Notes: generated by a model from the letters alone, not told the origin. A stretch of DNA of 47,998 nucleotides from Treponema sp. (GCA_024690865.1 JAILON010000032.1:1-47998); one strand, 5' to 3'. Shown: positions 41,730 to 47,998, numbered from the stretch's first letter. Numbers and translations: made by a program.

Positions 41730-42132
41730 TGAAAGCACGGATGTTGAAAAAAAGGTAAGCGAAGAGGAGCTTGTAGAAAACTACCAGAAGCACTTCGACA
41801 AGAACATGGCGATGCGGCTTCTGGTAAAACTGCGCAAGGCGACACGCGACAAGCCCAAGGTCATCGCGGGGACGACGGGCGCCATCGTCACTACGCTGGG
41901 CAGCCTCCTCTCCGCACTGGAGAACCCGGCCACGCCATCCCACATGAAGGCGGTCATTATCGGCGCAATCGGCTACATACTGCTGCCACTCGACCTTATC
42001 CCGGACTTTACGCCTGTTGTCGGCTATGCGGACGACCTTGCGAGTGCGGCCGGGGTAGTGGCGGCTGTGGGAGCGTACAGCGAGTTTTCGCTCGAAAAAC
42101 TGGACGCATACATCGATCAGATGGAATCCTAA
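41722..42132 (+). CDS. DUF1232/YkvA-like protein
   Basis: This 136-residue protein has a charged N-terminal half (EEELVENYQKHFDKNMAMRL) and the DUF1232 signature in the C-terminal half: AVIIGAIGYILLPLDLIPDF, followed by TPVVGYADDLASAAGVVAA. In this family the YxxxPxDxIPD segment borders a membrane-associated hairpin. A further hydrophobic stretch (VIAGTTGAIVTTLGSLLSAL) precedes it. The role is unknown. It is coupled to the upstream coiled-coil gene by overlap. Confidence 0.85.
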   Translation: MDDESTDVEKKVSEEELVENYQKHFDKNMAMRLLVKLRKATRDKPKVIAGTTGAIVTTLGSLLSALENPATPSHMKAVIIGAIGYILLPLDLIPDFTPVVGYADDLASAAGVVAAVGAYSEFSLEKLDAYIDQMES

Positions 42133-42162
42133 AACGAACCCTGCAATTACAAGGAGAAACTG

Positions 42163-42327
42163 ATGGCACTGCCGCAGAAAAAGTATATCATAACGTACCA
42201 GTCACCGAACGGTTACATAGGAAAATCAACTTCTATCAGTGCCAATTCGGTTTACGAAGCGAAGAACAAATTCAAGATGGGGAATCCCACGAAGAGAATC
42301 ATCTCTTGCGTGAAGGTTCTTGGGTAA
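42163..42327 (+). CDS. Small hypothetical protein
   Basis: This 54-residue basic protein begins MALPQKKYIITYQSPNGYIG and continues with SANSVYEAKNKFKMGNPTKR and IISCVKVLG. AAGGAG lies six bases before the ATG. The pattern (a short beta strand, then a helix, then a strand) could be a small alpha/beta fold. No family recognised. Confidence 0.55.
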   Translation: MALPQKKYIITYQSPNGYIGKSTSISANSVYEAKNKFKMGNPTKRIISCVKVLG

Positions 42328-42361
42328 AAGCGCATGGGGCTTCAACAGCCATAGATTGAAA

Positions 42362-42577
42362 ATGAAAGAAAAGAAGATAGTTCCTGCGTCCGCTGATACC
42401 GACTACGATGAATTCGACAATTTGGACGGAATGACTGCCGAAGAGGATTCCGAGTCATACCTCGATGCTATCGACAATGCGGGTTGCCCCAGAAAACCGA
42501 TTCCGTCAAACCCAAAGGACAGAACACGTAAGGGAAGTTCGCGCTTTGTCTCAAAGCTGTCCCCATCACGGGCATAG
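42362..42577 (+). CDS. Small acidic hypothetical protein
   Basis: This 71-residue frame begins MKEKKIVPASADTDYDEFDN and has an acidic centre (LDGMTAEEDSESYLDAIDNA) and a basic C-terminus (KDRTRKGSSRFVSKLSPSR). There is no strong ribosome-binding site. A TTG-initiated extension is possible. The opposed charge halves suggest a nucleic-acid mimic or binder, but this is weak. Confidence 0.35.
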   Translation: MKEKKIVPASADTDYDEFDNLDGMTAEEDSESYLDAIDNAGCPRKPIPSNPKDRTRKGSSRFVSKLSPSRA

Positions 42578-42713
42578 CGGATTAAACCATCGCAAGCTGC
42601 TTTTGCAGTATTCATCCCACGCATTCTCATACCACAGGATTCTCAACGGCTACACCTCTACCAGCTCATGTTCTGACCAGGACTGCGCCCAACGGGCGGG
42701 ATTCCCCCTGCAA

Positions 42714-42913
42714 AGTGCTTTCGTGGCCATCCTGATAGTACTTTCGTGGTCATCCTGGAAGTACTTGCGCAAAGCTGCTGAAAGCCGTATGGAGTCATTG
42801 CGGAAGCCGTACATGCGCCCAGAGAAAGCCGTGCGAGGCCCTCGAGAAAGCCTTCCAGCATTCCTGCGTAAGCCTGCCGCAGTCCCCGGGGAAGCGTTGC
42901 CTTCGCCCTTCCC
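42714..42913. repeat. Phased 22-23-bp array with short conserved core and variable remainder
   Basis: Nine units start at 42714, 42737, 42760, 42782, 42804, 42826, 42848, 42870 and 42892. Spacing is 23, 23, then exactly 22 bp. The first two units are nearly identical (AGTACTTTCGTGGTCATCCT). Units 4-8 share only AAGCC at the same phase (AAGCG in unit 9), with the other about 16 bases different. A G sits two bases before each core from unit 2 on. The 22-bp period is not a multiple of three, so this is not a protein repeat. Confidence 0.8.
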
Positions 42914-42975
42914 GCCGGGCAGTTTCTTTGTTGACAACCATCTTTCCGTCAGTTATAGTATAGACGCACTGGAAT

Positions 42976-43010
42976 GAGGCAGTTCCAAAGCTGCTGACTT
43001 TGGAGGCATG
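42976..43010. repeat. Short palindrome resembling the GTTTCAAAAGTCC family
   Basis: GAGGCAGTTCCAAAG (42976-42990) faces CTTTGGAGGCATG (42998-43010). The GAGGCAGTT start is shared with the copy at 37949. It lies about 70 bp upstream of the secreted-protein gene. Confidence 0.45.
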
Positions 43011-43081
43011 TTCAGATATCGGAAATGCATCTGTAGTTGTCTTCTCATTTCTCTGTATGATAAAGAAGTATGGGTGATTTT

Positions 43082-43801
43082 ATGAAAATGAACTTGGAAG
43101 CATCGAAAAAAATACCAGCCATATTGGTTTTGTTGTTTACCGCGCAGCTTTTGTTTTCTCAGGCGCTGACGAGAGAAGAAAGAAGGGTTGTCGGAACCTT
43201 CCTGGAGGACAGCGATTATGATGTCCAGACAATTGAACTGACACGGGAATATATTATAGGGGTTTATGGAGGAAACGGATGTAGAATGGGCAACAGCTTG
43301 CCGGATGGTCTGGAAGACAAGTTGTATGAGCTCAATGCCGAAGGGGCGATGATTAGTGATATCCATATATCCGAAGACGGATCATGGGTGCTTGTCGGAG
43401 ATATGGTTTCTGGTTCAGGCATTCCGCAGGAATGTGGGAATGCGCTTAACATTGTGCTGGACGCCGGGGATCATGTAACGTGCGTATCATTCAATGCGTT
43501 AGGAGATTGGTGCGTCATAGGAGAAAAAATCTACATGGCTTCCAGCAAGGTAGAGGACTACATTAAGGAAGCTTCCTCACTATATGGCCATATCAAGTAC
43601 GCGCATATAACGAATGATGCCGTCGTCGTCTCTTGTGAAACCGGCCAGTTTTGCTCGGTTGGATGGGACGTACCACTGGCAAAAAACCTTTCGGACAGGC
43701 TGGATTCTCTTGATTTCAGGCCGAAATGCATCAAGCTGTTTTATGACGGCTCTTTCTTCATTGGCAATCAAGACGTAAGCCGCTGGACGGCAAATTTCTA
43801 A
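43082..43801 (+). CDS. Secreted hypothetical protein
   Basis: This protein of about 239 residues begins MKMNLEASKKIPAILVLLFT and has a signal peptide ending near LLFSQA. The mature part has irregular propeller-like strands, for example ISDIHISEDGSWVLVGDMV, ALGDWCVIGEKIYM and FDGSFFIGN-like YDGSFFIGNQDVSRW, where 'DGSW.L.G' recurs about three times. This suggests a small beta-propeller or beta-sandwich. An ATG at 43070 is an alternative start. No family recognised. It is likely periplasmic or surface. Confidence 0.7.
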   Translation: MKMNLEASKKIPAILVLLFTAQLLFSQALTREERRVVGTFLEDSDYDVQTIELTREYIIGVYGGNGCRMGNSLPDGLEDKLYELNAEGAMISDIHISEDGSWVLVGDMVSGSGIPQECGNALNIVLDAGDHVTCVSFNALGDWCVIGEKIYMASSKVEDYIKEASSLYGHIKYAHITNDAVVVSCETGQFCSVGWDVPLAKNLSDRLDSLDFRPKCIKLFYDGSFFIGNQDVSRWTANF

Positions 43802-43804
43802 CTG

Positions 43805-44040
43805 AACGGACTCCATCTCCCGAAGCTCCAGATTTTGGAGTTCCAACTCCCGGAGTTCCAGCTTGAGCCGGTGACGCTCGTTCCGGCGGGCTATCCGGTC
43901 CTCGTCCTTCCAGAAGTAGCGCGTCCCAGCAGCCTGCCTGTCAGTAAAGCCGTGGTTTAAAGCGGGGAAAAATCTGTCTTGCCCGGAGTGTCTTGCCGGT
44001 TTTTATCATTTGCGCTTGTTGTAGACCTGCTCACCTTCCT
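43805..44040 (-). pseudogene. Possible remnant of a coiled-coil protein gene
   Basis: On the minus strand a frame without start codon reads GFTDRQAAGTRYFWKDEDRI, then RRNERHRLKLEL and RELELQNLELREME. It looks like real helical protein, perhaps a phage-type terminase small subunit end. However, it has no start, and it runs on into the antisense of the secreted-protein gene. I rate it a fragment at best. The same DNA contains imperfect repeats of CTCCCGxAGxTCCAG. Confidence 0.25.
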
Positions 44041-44066
44041 GATAAAATAAGGAAAAGAGCATAAAG

Positions 44067-44102
44067 AAGCCCGCCAAAGCGTGCTAGTCTTCTGGCGGGC
44101 TT
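44067..44102. terminator. Perfect 10-bp hairpin, possible terminator
   Basis: Arms AAGCCCGCCA (44067-44076) and TGGCGGGCTT (44093-44102) with a 16-nt loop. Only a weak T-rich tail (ATCACT) follows on the + strand. Confidence 0.5.
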
Positions 44103-44226
44103 ATCACTCAAGCTCAACGGAGGCGGTCGCTATTTTGCAAGCGTCCCCATCTGCTGTAGGATAGCACCATTCGGGCAGAAAATCAAGGCTTTTGCCAGGT
44201 GTTAGAGGTAAAAGAGGGAGGAAAAC

Positions 44227-44400
44227 ATGGAGTATAAGGTCAATTTTACATGGGATGAAGAGTCTGATGTATGGATTGCCCAGAGCGATGATATTCCCGG
44301 ACTAGTGCTTGAGGGAGGTTCATTGGACGCATTGATTGAGCGGGTTCGCTTCGCTGCCCCGGAGTTGATTGAGCTGAACAAAGTTTCTGCCGCATTTTAA
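44227..44400 (+). CDS. DUF1902 protein, short form
   Basis: This 57-residue protein is MEYKVNFTWDEESDVWIAQS, then DDIPGLVLEGGSLDALIER, the DUF1902 signature, structurally akin to the HicB antitoxin fold (WDxExxxWxAxSDDIPGL). Family members usually have 10-20 further residues; this one ends soon after PELIELNKVS, so it may be truncated. AGGGAGG precedes the ATG. No HicA-type toxin gene is adjacent. Confidence 0.75.
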   Translation: MEYKVNFTWDEESDVWIAQSDDIPGLVLEGGSLDALIERVRFAAPELIELNKVSAAF

Positions 44401-44412
44401 ACCACAAGTTTA

Positions 44413-44441
44413 ATGACAAAGCCCACGTAATCTGCTATACT
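44413..44441 (+). promoter_or_regulatory. Promoter of the small XRE operon
   Basis: ATGACA (44413-44418), a 17-bp spacer, then TATACT (44436-44441), giving a leader of about 80 nt to the ATG at 44530. Confidence 0.5.
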
Positions 44442-44529
44442 GGGTTTACAACAGACAAGACAAAAGCCGGCCGCCGCTGCCAAGAACGGGCGGTCGCTGT
44501 GGCTTGTGTGGCTTCGGAGGTGTAGCCGC

Positions 44530-44802
44530 ATGAGACGCATCACCAATTTTACACGGCCCGCCGTTGACATGAGGGCGACGGGCAAAAGAATTAAGCTGCT
44601 GAGGCTGGCAGGAGGGCTTTCCGTCCGCGACCTGCAGGGGGTGTTCGGCTTCGAATATCCGCAGGCGGTGTACGCGTGGGAATGCGGCCGGTCCCTGCCG
44701 ACCTTGGACAACCTTTTGGTGCTCTCGGAGCTGTTCGGCGTAGCAATCGATGAGATTATCGTGCGAAAGTATCCGGGCGCAGGGGAGGTGCTGTCAGCAT
44801 GA
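44530..44802 (+). CDS. Small XRE-family helix-turn-helix protein
   Basis: This 90-residue protein is mainly one HTH domain: GKRIKLLRLAGGLSVRDLQG, then YPQAVYAWECGRSLPTLDNL and LSELFGVAIDEIIVRK. The recognition helix region is FEYPQAVYAWE. GGAGGTG lies 7-8 nt before the ATG. It overlaps the next gene by four bases (ATGA). Such stand-alone HTH proteins are common in mobile elements. It is unrelated in detail to the XRE repressor at 40218. Confidence 0.85.
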   Translation: MRRITNFTRPAVDMRATGKRIKLLRLAGGLSVRDLQGVFGFEYPQAVYAWECGRSLPTLDNLLVLSELFGVAIDEIIVRKYPGAGEVLSA

Positions 44803-45056
44803 AGAACAACTTCAAATGGCACAAGGAGCAGCTGGGAGGCAAGTGGTTCAGCGTGTGCGACCACGAGCATGTCCCGATGATTGAGCACACGAAAGACGGC
44901 AAGTACAAGCTGCGTAACGCGAACGGCAAGGCAGTCCTGCATGAGGACTATTCTGATGCCGTCAAGCTCGCGCTCGACGTGTACGAGAAATTCCGCAAGC
45001 TGAACCAGAAAGGCTGTTTCAAAAGTCCCCGCGACTTCGTCGCAACGGACTTTTGA
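44799..45056 (+). CDS. Small hypothetical protein whose C-terminus is encoded by a palindromic repeat
   Basis: This 85-residue protein reads MKNNFKWHKEQLGGKWFSVC, then DHEHVPMIEHTKDGKYKLRN, then LALDVYEKFRKLNQ. It is coupled to the HTH gene by an ATGA overlap. The last 15 residues (KGCFKSPRDFVATDF) and the stop codon lie inside the palindromic element at 45012-45064, so the native end has been replaced or extended by the repeat. No family recognised. Confidence 0.7.
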   Translation: MKNNFKWHKEQLGGKWFSVCDHEHVPMIEHTKDGKYKLRNANGKAVLHEDYSDAVKLALDVYEKFRKLNQKGCFKSPRDFVATDF

Positions 45057-45064
45057 AACAAGCC
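45012..45064. repeat. Best copy of the GTTTCAAAAGTCC palindromic repeat
   Basis: GTTTCAAAAGTCC (45016-45028) and GGACTTTTGAAAC (45047-45059) pair perfectly over 13 bp, extended by GGCT/AGCC with a one-base bulge. The centre is a second hairpin, GCGAC-TTC-GTCGC. The structure covers the end of the upstream gene. Confidence 0.9.
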
Positions 45065-45085
45065 CGGACGTTCCGGGCATAATGA

Positions 45086-45132
45086 AGCGGGGATGGCAAT
45101 AGCGGACGCTTTTTGCCCTCCCCGCTCTTTTT
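45086..45132 (+). terminator. Terminator after the small XRE operon
   Basis: Arms AGCGGGGA (45086-45093) and TCCCCGCT (45119-45126), extended by GGC/GCC, then CTTTTT. A smaller hairpin GCCCGG-N5-CCGGGC lies just upstream (45062-45078). Confidence 0.8.
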
Positions 45133-45155
45133 ATATGCCGCCGTGCCGTGCAGCC

Positions 45156-45893
45156 CTACTTCGTGAAGAACTCCCGTACTGCGGCGGACATTTTGTCCAT
45201 GTGCTTCGTGAAGCAGTGGTCGTCGCCTTCAATCGTGACGAGCCGTGCGTTCTTGTACAGCTTCTGGGCTTTCACCGAGTACTCGTATGGAACGGCCTCG
45301 TCGGCATCCCCGTGGATGATGCATACCGGCCCCTCGTAGCGGGCAATCTCATCCTCCACATGGATGGTCTGCGCGACGCGGGCGTAATCACCCGAAAGCT
45401 CCCACCATTCGGAAGAGATTTTCTCCGGGATGTGCCTGGGGTCAAAGGCCGAGCCGAGCATGGAGCCTTTCCGCGCGTCGTCCGGGATGCAGAGTGCCGG
45501 GGAAATCGGCAGGATTGCCTTGAAGTCGTCGGCGCACATACCGGCGACGAGCATTGTCAGGAACCCGCCCTGGGAATGTCCGCTCAGGTAGAGGTCTGTC
45601 ACGAAGTCAAGCGACTTCGCGTAGTGCACGACGGTCAGCGCGTTCGTGACCCATTTATAGATGGTATGGTTCCTGAACTCGCCTCCGCTTTTCCCGTGCC
45701 CGTACATCTCCACGCGCAGGACGGCTATGCCGGCATCGTTCATTGCCTTCTGAGCCGCGATGATGTGGGGCTCCTCCATGTGCCCCGTAAAGCCGTGAAT
45801 CAAAATGCACAGGGGGCCCTTCCCCTCCGCGAACGGCTTGTCCAGCTTCGCATGAAGGGGGATGCCGTCGCAATCGATGAAAAACTCTTCCAT
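45156..45893 (-). CDS. Alpha/beta-hydrolase, cinnamoyl/feruloyl-esterase-like
   Basis: This 245-residue cytoplasmic enzyme has the oxyanion region CILIHGFTGHMEEPHI, the nucleophile elbow GHSQGGFLTML (Ser about 105), the acid in HGDADEAVPYEYS and the catalytic His in GDDHCFTKH. This set closely resembles the Est1E/cinnamoyl esterase group from rumen bacteria, which release ferulic and related acids from plant cell walls. The start at 45893 (MEEFFIDCDGIPLHAKLDK) has AGAGG 7 nt upstream. The substrate is inferred from resemblance. Confidence 0.87.
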   Translation of the reverse strand: MEEFFIDCDGIPLHAKLDKPFAEGKGPLCILIHGFTGHMEEPHIIAAQKAMNDAGIAVLRVEMYGHGKSGGEFRNHTIYKWVTNALTVVHYAKSLDFVTDLYLSGHSQGGFLTMLVAGMCADDFKAILPISPALCIPDDARKGSMLGSAFDPRHIPEKISSEWWELSGDYARVAQTIHVEDEIARYEGPVCIIHGDADEAVPYEYSVKAQKLYKNARLVTIEGDDHCFTKHMDKMSAAVREFFTK

Positions 45894-45910
45894 GATAAAC
45901 CTCTGTTCCC

Positions 45911-45939
45911 AGCATAGCACAAGCCGCGCTTTTTGTCAG
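45911..45939 (-). promoter_or_regulatory. Promoter of the esterase gene
   Basis: On the minus strand CTGACA (45934-45939), a 17-bp spacer, then TATGCT (45911-45916), about 17 nt before the ATG. Confidence 0.6.
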
Positions 45940-45962
45940 CCGACCGTCGCCTCGTCGGCAAA

Positions 45963-45994
45963 CTTCTAAAAACCGCCAAAGGCGTTTTTAGAGG
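45963..45994. repeat. Hairpin CTTCTAAAAACCGCC / GGCGTTTTTAGAGG
   Basis: A near-perfect 14-15-bp stem with a 3-nt loop between the divergent esterase and acetyltransferase genes. A second short stem, GCCGAC-N9-GTCGGC, lies just to the left (about 45939-45959). The compact form suggests a repetitive palindromic element or a bidirectional signal. Confidence 0.55.
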
Positions 45995-46086
45995 TGCCCA
46001 GTTGCCATGTTGGATTCGGTATGATATATATAAGGGAAGCTCGAAAATGCGCGACATCGAGGCTCTGTGTATGGGAGATTATACAG

Positions 46087-46623
46087 ATGGAGAAAATACA
46101 ATACAAAAGATTGGATGCCAGTTGTTTTGACTCACATTCGCTGGATTCTTTTGTCCGCCATCAGACTGTGACCGAGTGCTGGAGGGTAGTGGATGACAAA
46201 TGGGTACTTGTGCCCAACCCTTTTGTTGAAAACTGGACGACAGAACAGTGCCGGGCAACCGCTGAGGATATAGCACGGCATATGAACCATGACCAAACAG
46301 CTTTTGGCGCATTTGATGGCGGGCGTATCGTTGGCTTTGCGAACGTATCTCACCACATTTTTGGAGAAACGGCGAATTACGTGGAGCTGGTCTGCTTCCA
46401 AATTTCCGAGGAATACCGTCAGCGGGGCATTGGGAGGAAGCTTTTTGCAATGATTTGTGAGGAGGCCCTGCGGCTTGGAGCAGACAAACTGTACATATCG
46501 GGCCATTCCTCGAAAGAATCACAGGCTGCGTACCATGCGCTTGGTTGCAAGCATGCAGAGGAGATTAATGAGATCCTGGCAGAGAAGGAACCTTTTGACG
46601 TACAGCTGGAATATATATTATGA
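46087..46623 (+). CDS. GNAT-family N-acetyltransferase
   Basis: This 178-residue protein has an N-terminal half RHQTVTECWRVVDDKWVLVP and the GNAT core FGAFDGGRIVGFANVSHHIF, VELVCFQISEEYRQRGIGRK with the acetyl-CoA loop RQRGIG, then DKLYISGHSSKESQAAYHAL. The substrate is unknown; close relatives are annotated only as GNAT. I start at the ATG at 46087 (MEKIQYKRLDASCFDSHSLD), with GGGAG 9 nt upstream; a longer in-frame start at 45994 runs through the palindrome region. Confidence 0.87.
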   Translation: MEKIQYKRLDASCFDSHSLDSFVRHQTVTECWRVVDDKWVLVPNPFVENWTTEQCRATAEDIARHMNHDQTAFGAFDGGRIVGFANVSHHIFGETANYVELVCFQISEEYRQRGIGRKLFAMICEEALRLGADKLYISGHSSKESQAAYHALGCKHAEEINEILAEKEPFDVQLEYIL

Positions 46624-46665
46624 AGAGAAGGGGCTGGCGGGGTGCTGCTTGTTGTGCTTTTTTCG

Positions 46666-46716
46666 TTGACAAGCAGAATCTTGTCGGTTACTATAAAAAG
46701 TACCAGAATATCGGTA
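46666..46716 (+). promoter_or_regulatory. Promoter with XRE-type operator sites upstream of the hydrolase-FGE gene
   Basis: TTGACA (46666-46671), a 17-bp spacer, then TACTAT (46689-46694). TACCAGAATATCGGTA (46701-46716) lies just after the -10 box and matches the best XRE operator (40654-40669) at 14 of 16 positions. A second partial site, CTTGTCGGTT, lies in the spacer (46680-46689), starting about 27 bp before the first when aligned as a 16-mer. Confidence 0.6.
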
Positions 46717-46744
46717 TCACATTACTACTTCAGGGGGACTAGCT

Positions 46745-47998
46745 ATGGATTACAGCTTCATACCATGTACAAAGTTCATCAGGGCTTTCACCGGCATCCT
46801 GCTGGGGCTGATGCTCGCAGGGGCCGCGTTCGCCGCCGGAAACGATGCAGGGCAGACCGTGCTTGACCGTTACACCGCACCGGACAAACTGGCACAGCCT
46901 CGGCTTGAGTCAATACGGCCCTTCACCGGCACGGTGAAAGAAGAGCCACTTCCCCAAAGCGTGGCAGACAGCATAAAGGCGTATAAATCCCTCACGGTCA
47001 AAGCCTACAGCATTGACGGAATCCACATCTGCGACGCCGAATGGAACGACGGAAAGAAAAACAAGCCCTTGCTGATTTACCTGCACGGAGGCTGGGCAAA
47101 CCGGGCATACCTGTATGAGCGCGGGGTAAACGAAAAAAAGGAATTCGGAAAGGCGACATTCGCAACCTATGCCGAAGGAGGTTTCCGCCTCATAACGCTG
47201 GATGCCGCCGGACACGGAGCAAGCGAAGTAGGACCGATCGATGCCTTTGCCAGCAACGCCGAGACGGTAGGCTACATTGACCGCATCATCGAGTACTTCA
47301 ATACCGTGGAAAATGTCGATGCAGCAAAATTCGTCCTGCACGGCTTTTCAATGGGTGGCAACACCGCCTATGCATACGTAACGCACGGAAGCTATAAGCC
47401 TGTGGCAGTTATCTGCGAGGCAAGCATCCCTGATTTCTCCGATCTTTCCGAAGGACCCATGTATGACAGCTTCGGGGCCGGAAGGAGCTTTGACAGCCCT
47501 GATTATCCCTACCCTTCCGTCATGAGCCGGGAGCAGATCCAGGAATTTGCCAGACGCTATTCCCCGATTCAGTGGCCGGAGAAATTTAAAGGTGTGTATC
47601 TCCTTGCCGGCAACGGGACGAACGACACGGTCCAGCCGCCTGCGAGCGCAAAGCTGCTTGAATCAAAGCTTAAGGCCCTCGGATACAGTGATTTCCATTT
47701 TGAGCTTATAAAAGAGAATCACTGGCATGTTGATTACATCCGTAAAAATGCCCTTGCGCTGCTCAAGAGGAAGCTCGATTTCGTAAAAATCAAGGCCGGC
47801 ACATTCATGATGGGAGCAGACAGCGGCGTCGGACGGGATGACGATACCGCCCACAGCGTACCGCAGACCCGGGAATTCGCTATGTGCCATCATGAAGTGA
47901 CAAAAGAAGAATAAGAGGCGGTGATGCGGAAAAACCGCTACACCAAAGAGGCGGGCAAGCCTATGGTGCGCATAGACTGGTTCGATGCAATCGACTAC
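46745..47998 (+). pseudogene. Secreted alpha/beta-hydrolase fused to an FGE-sulfatase domain, broken by an in-frame TAA, runs off the window
   Basis: The first 389 codons give a signal peptide (AFTGILLGLMLAGAAFA), an alpha/beta-hydrolase with LIYLHGGWANRAY, the nucleophile elbow LHGFSMGGNTAYAY and the late His of KENHWHVDYI. They then give the start of a formylglycine-generating-enzyme/sulfatase-modifying domain (FVKIKAGTFMMGADSG, FAMCHHEVTKEE). TAA at 47912-47914 interrupts this. The same frame continues to the window end as EAVMRKNRYTKEAGKPMVRI, then DWFDAIDY, exactly the next FGE segment (usually EVTxEx[YW]EAVM…FDAI.YCN). The stop most likely replaced Tyr or Trp. The hydrolase part may still be made. 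Confidence 0.75.

Larger units (their letters stand above)
42578..43069. other. 490-bp gene-free region holding a phased repeat array and a palindrome
   Basis: I see no convincing gene. The first about 135 bp show nothing. The phased 22-23-bp array fills about 42714-42913, and a palindromic element of the CAGTTCCAAAG type lies at 42976-43010, just before the secreted-protein gene. Confidence 0.55.
43802..44226. other. 425-bp region without an intact gene
   Basis: It contains the possible minus-strand gene remnant (43805-44040), the perfect hairpin at 44067-44102, and the ribosome-binding region of the DUF1902 gene (AGGGAGG at about 44216). Nothing else is recognised. Confidence 0.5.

Noticed and set aside
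42714..42913. CRISPR array
   Set aside because: Conserved parts are only about 5 bp and units only 22-23 bp long; no cas gene is in the window. It does not have a repeat-spacer structure of CRISPR size.
42465..42977. 170-codon + strand frame through the phased array
   Set aside because: It overlaps the small gene at 42362-42577 and the DNA period of 22 bp is unrelated to codons. The translation looks random.
43805..44040. Intact phage terminase small-subunit gene
   Set aside because: The frame has no start codon and merges into antisense of the neighbouring gene; at most a fragment.
3782..47998. Alternative genetic code with TGA as Trp
   Set aside because: TGA is a normal stop in many genes here (for example lrp, the cyclase gene, rnfC), and the second broken gene has TAA. 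Two independent nonsense mutations are simpler.

Overview
The window looks like part of a chromosome from a Treponema-like spirochaete of moderately high G+C content. The pointers are a short alanyl-tRNA synthetase without its C-terminal domain, a GyrB with a treponeme-style TOPRIM region (…[12 protein letters not shown]), an rnfCDGEAB operon, an orphan UrtA-like lipoprotein coupled to an adenylyl cyclase, and a large ankyrin-repeat protein. The genus is an inference from gene content; no 16S sequence is present.

Layout. 0-7.3 kb is accessory: the start of a PD-(D/E)XK-type AAA ATPase, an 11-copy heptanucleotide repeat, a 1008-residue ankyrin protein, a MATE transporter broken by one in-frame TGA, a YoeB-type toxin with a RelB/DinJ-type antitoxin, and an AAA/DUF4143 ATPase preceded by 33-bp direct repeats. 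7.3-32.5 kb is mostly core: flavin reductase; Lrp regulator with aminotransferase; a TPR protein with a nuclease-like tail; NifU-like protein with SlyD; a sensor adenylyl cyclase with its solute-binding lipoprotein; glycosyltransferase; CorA; AlaS; SurA-like chaperone; NusB; a second TPR protein; FabG; PurM-PurN; GyrB; AraA; tRNA-Gln and tRNA-Glu; and a HAD hydrolase. 32.7-37.9 kb is the Rnf ferredoxin:NAD+ oxidoreductase operon. 38-48 kb is accessory again: a DUF4867 protein, a second DUF4143 ATPase with 23-bp direct repeats, an XRE repressor with a three-operator divergent promoter, many small genes, a 22-bp phased repeat array, palindromic repeats, an esterase, an acetyltransferase, and a hydrolase/sulfatase-modifying-factor fusion broken by an in-frame TAA.

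How it works together. The core part suggests a fermentative anaerobe that couples ferredoxin oxidation to ion pumping (Rnf), can isomerise arabinose, and makes purines. A periplasmic ligand signal may be read by the UrtA-like lipoprotein and the propeller-cyclase and turned into cAMP.

The most interesting signals are not genes. (1) At least seven unrelated genes have a sigma-70 promoter whose -10 box ends only 6-9 nt before the ATG, with no Shine-Dalgarno sequence, so they are probably leaderless. (2) Both DUF4143 ATPases have copy-specific phased direct repeats ending 14-18 nt before their start, and a third array of 22-23 bp period stands alone at 42.7 kb. (3) The XRE operator motif TACCGA-N4-TCGGTA recurs 6 kb away at the promoter of the broken hydrolase gene. 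(4) A palindromic repeat family built on GTTTCAAAAGTCC occurs several times and supplies the C-terminus of one gene. (5) A roughly 130-nt sequence upstream of corA can fold into a long branched hairpin that uses G-U pairs on one strand only.
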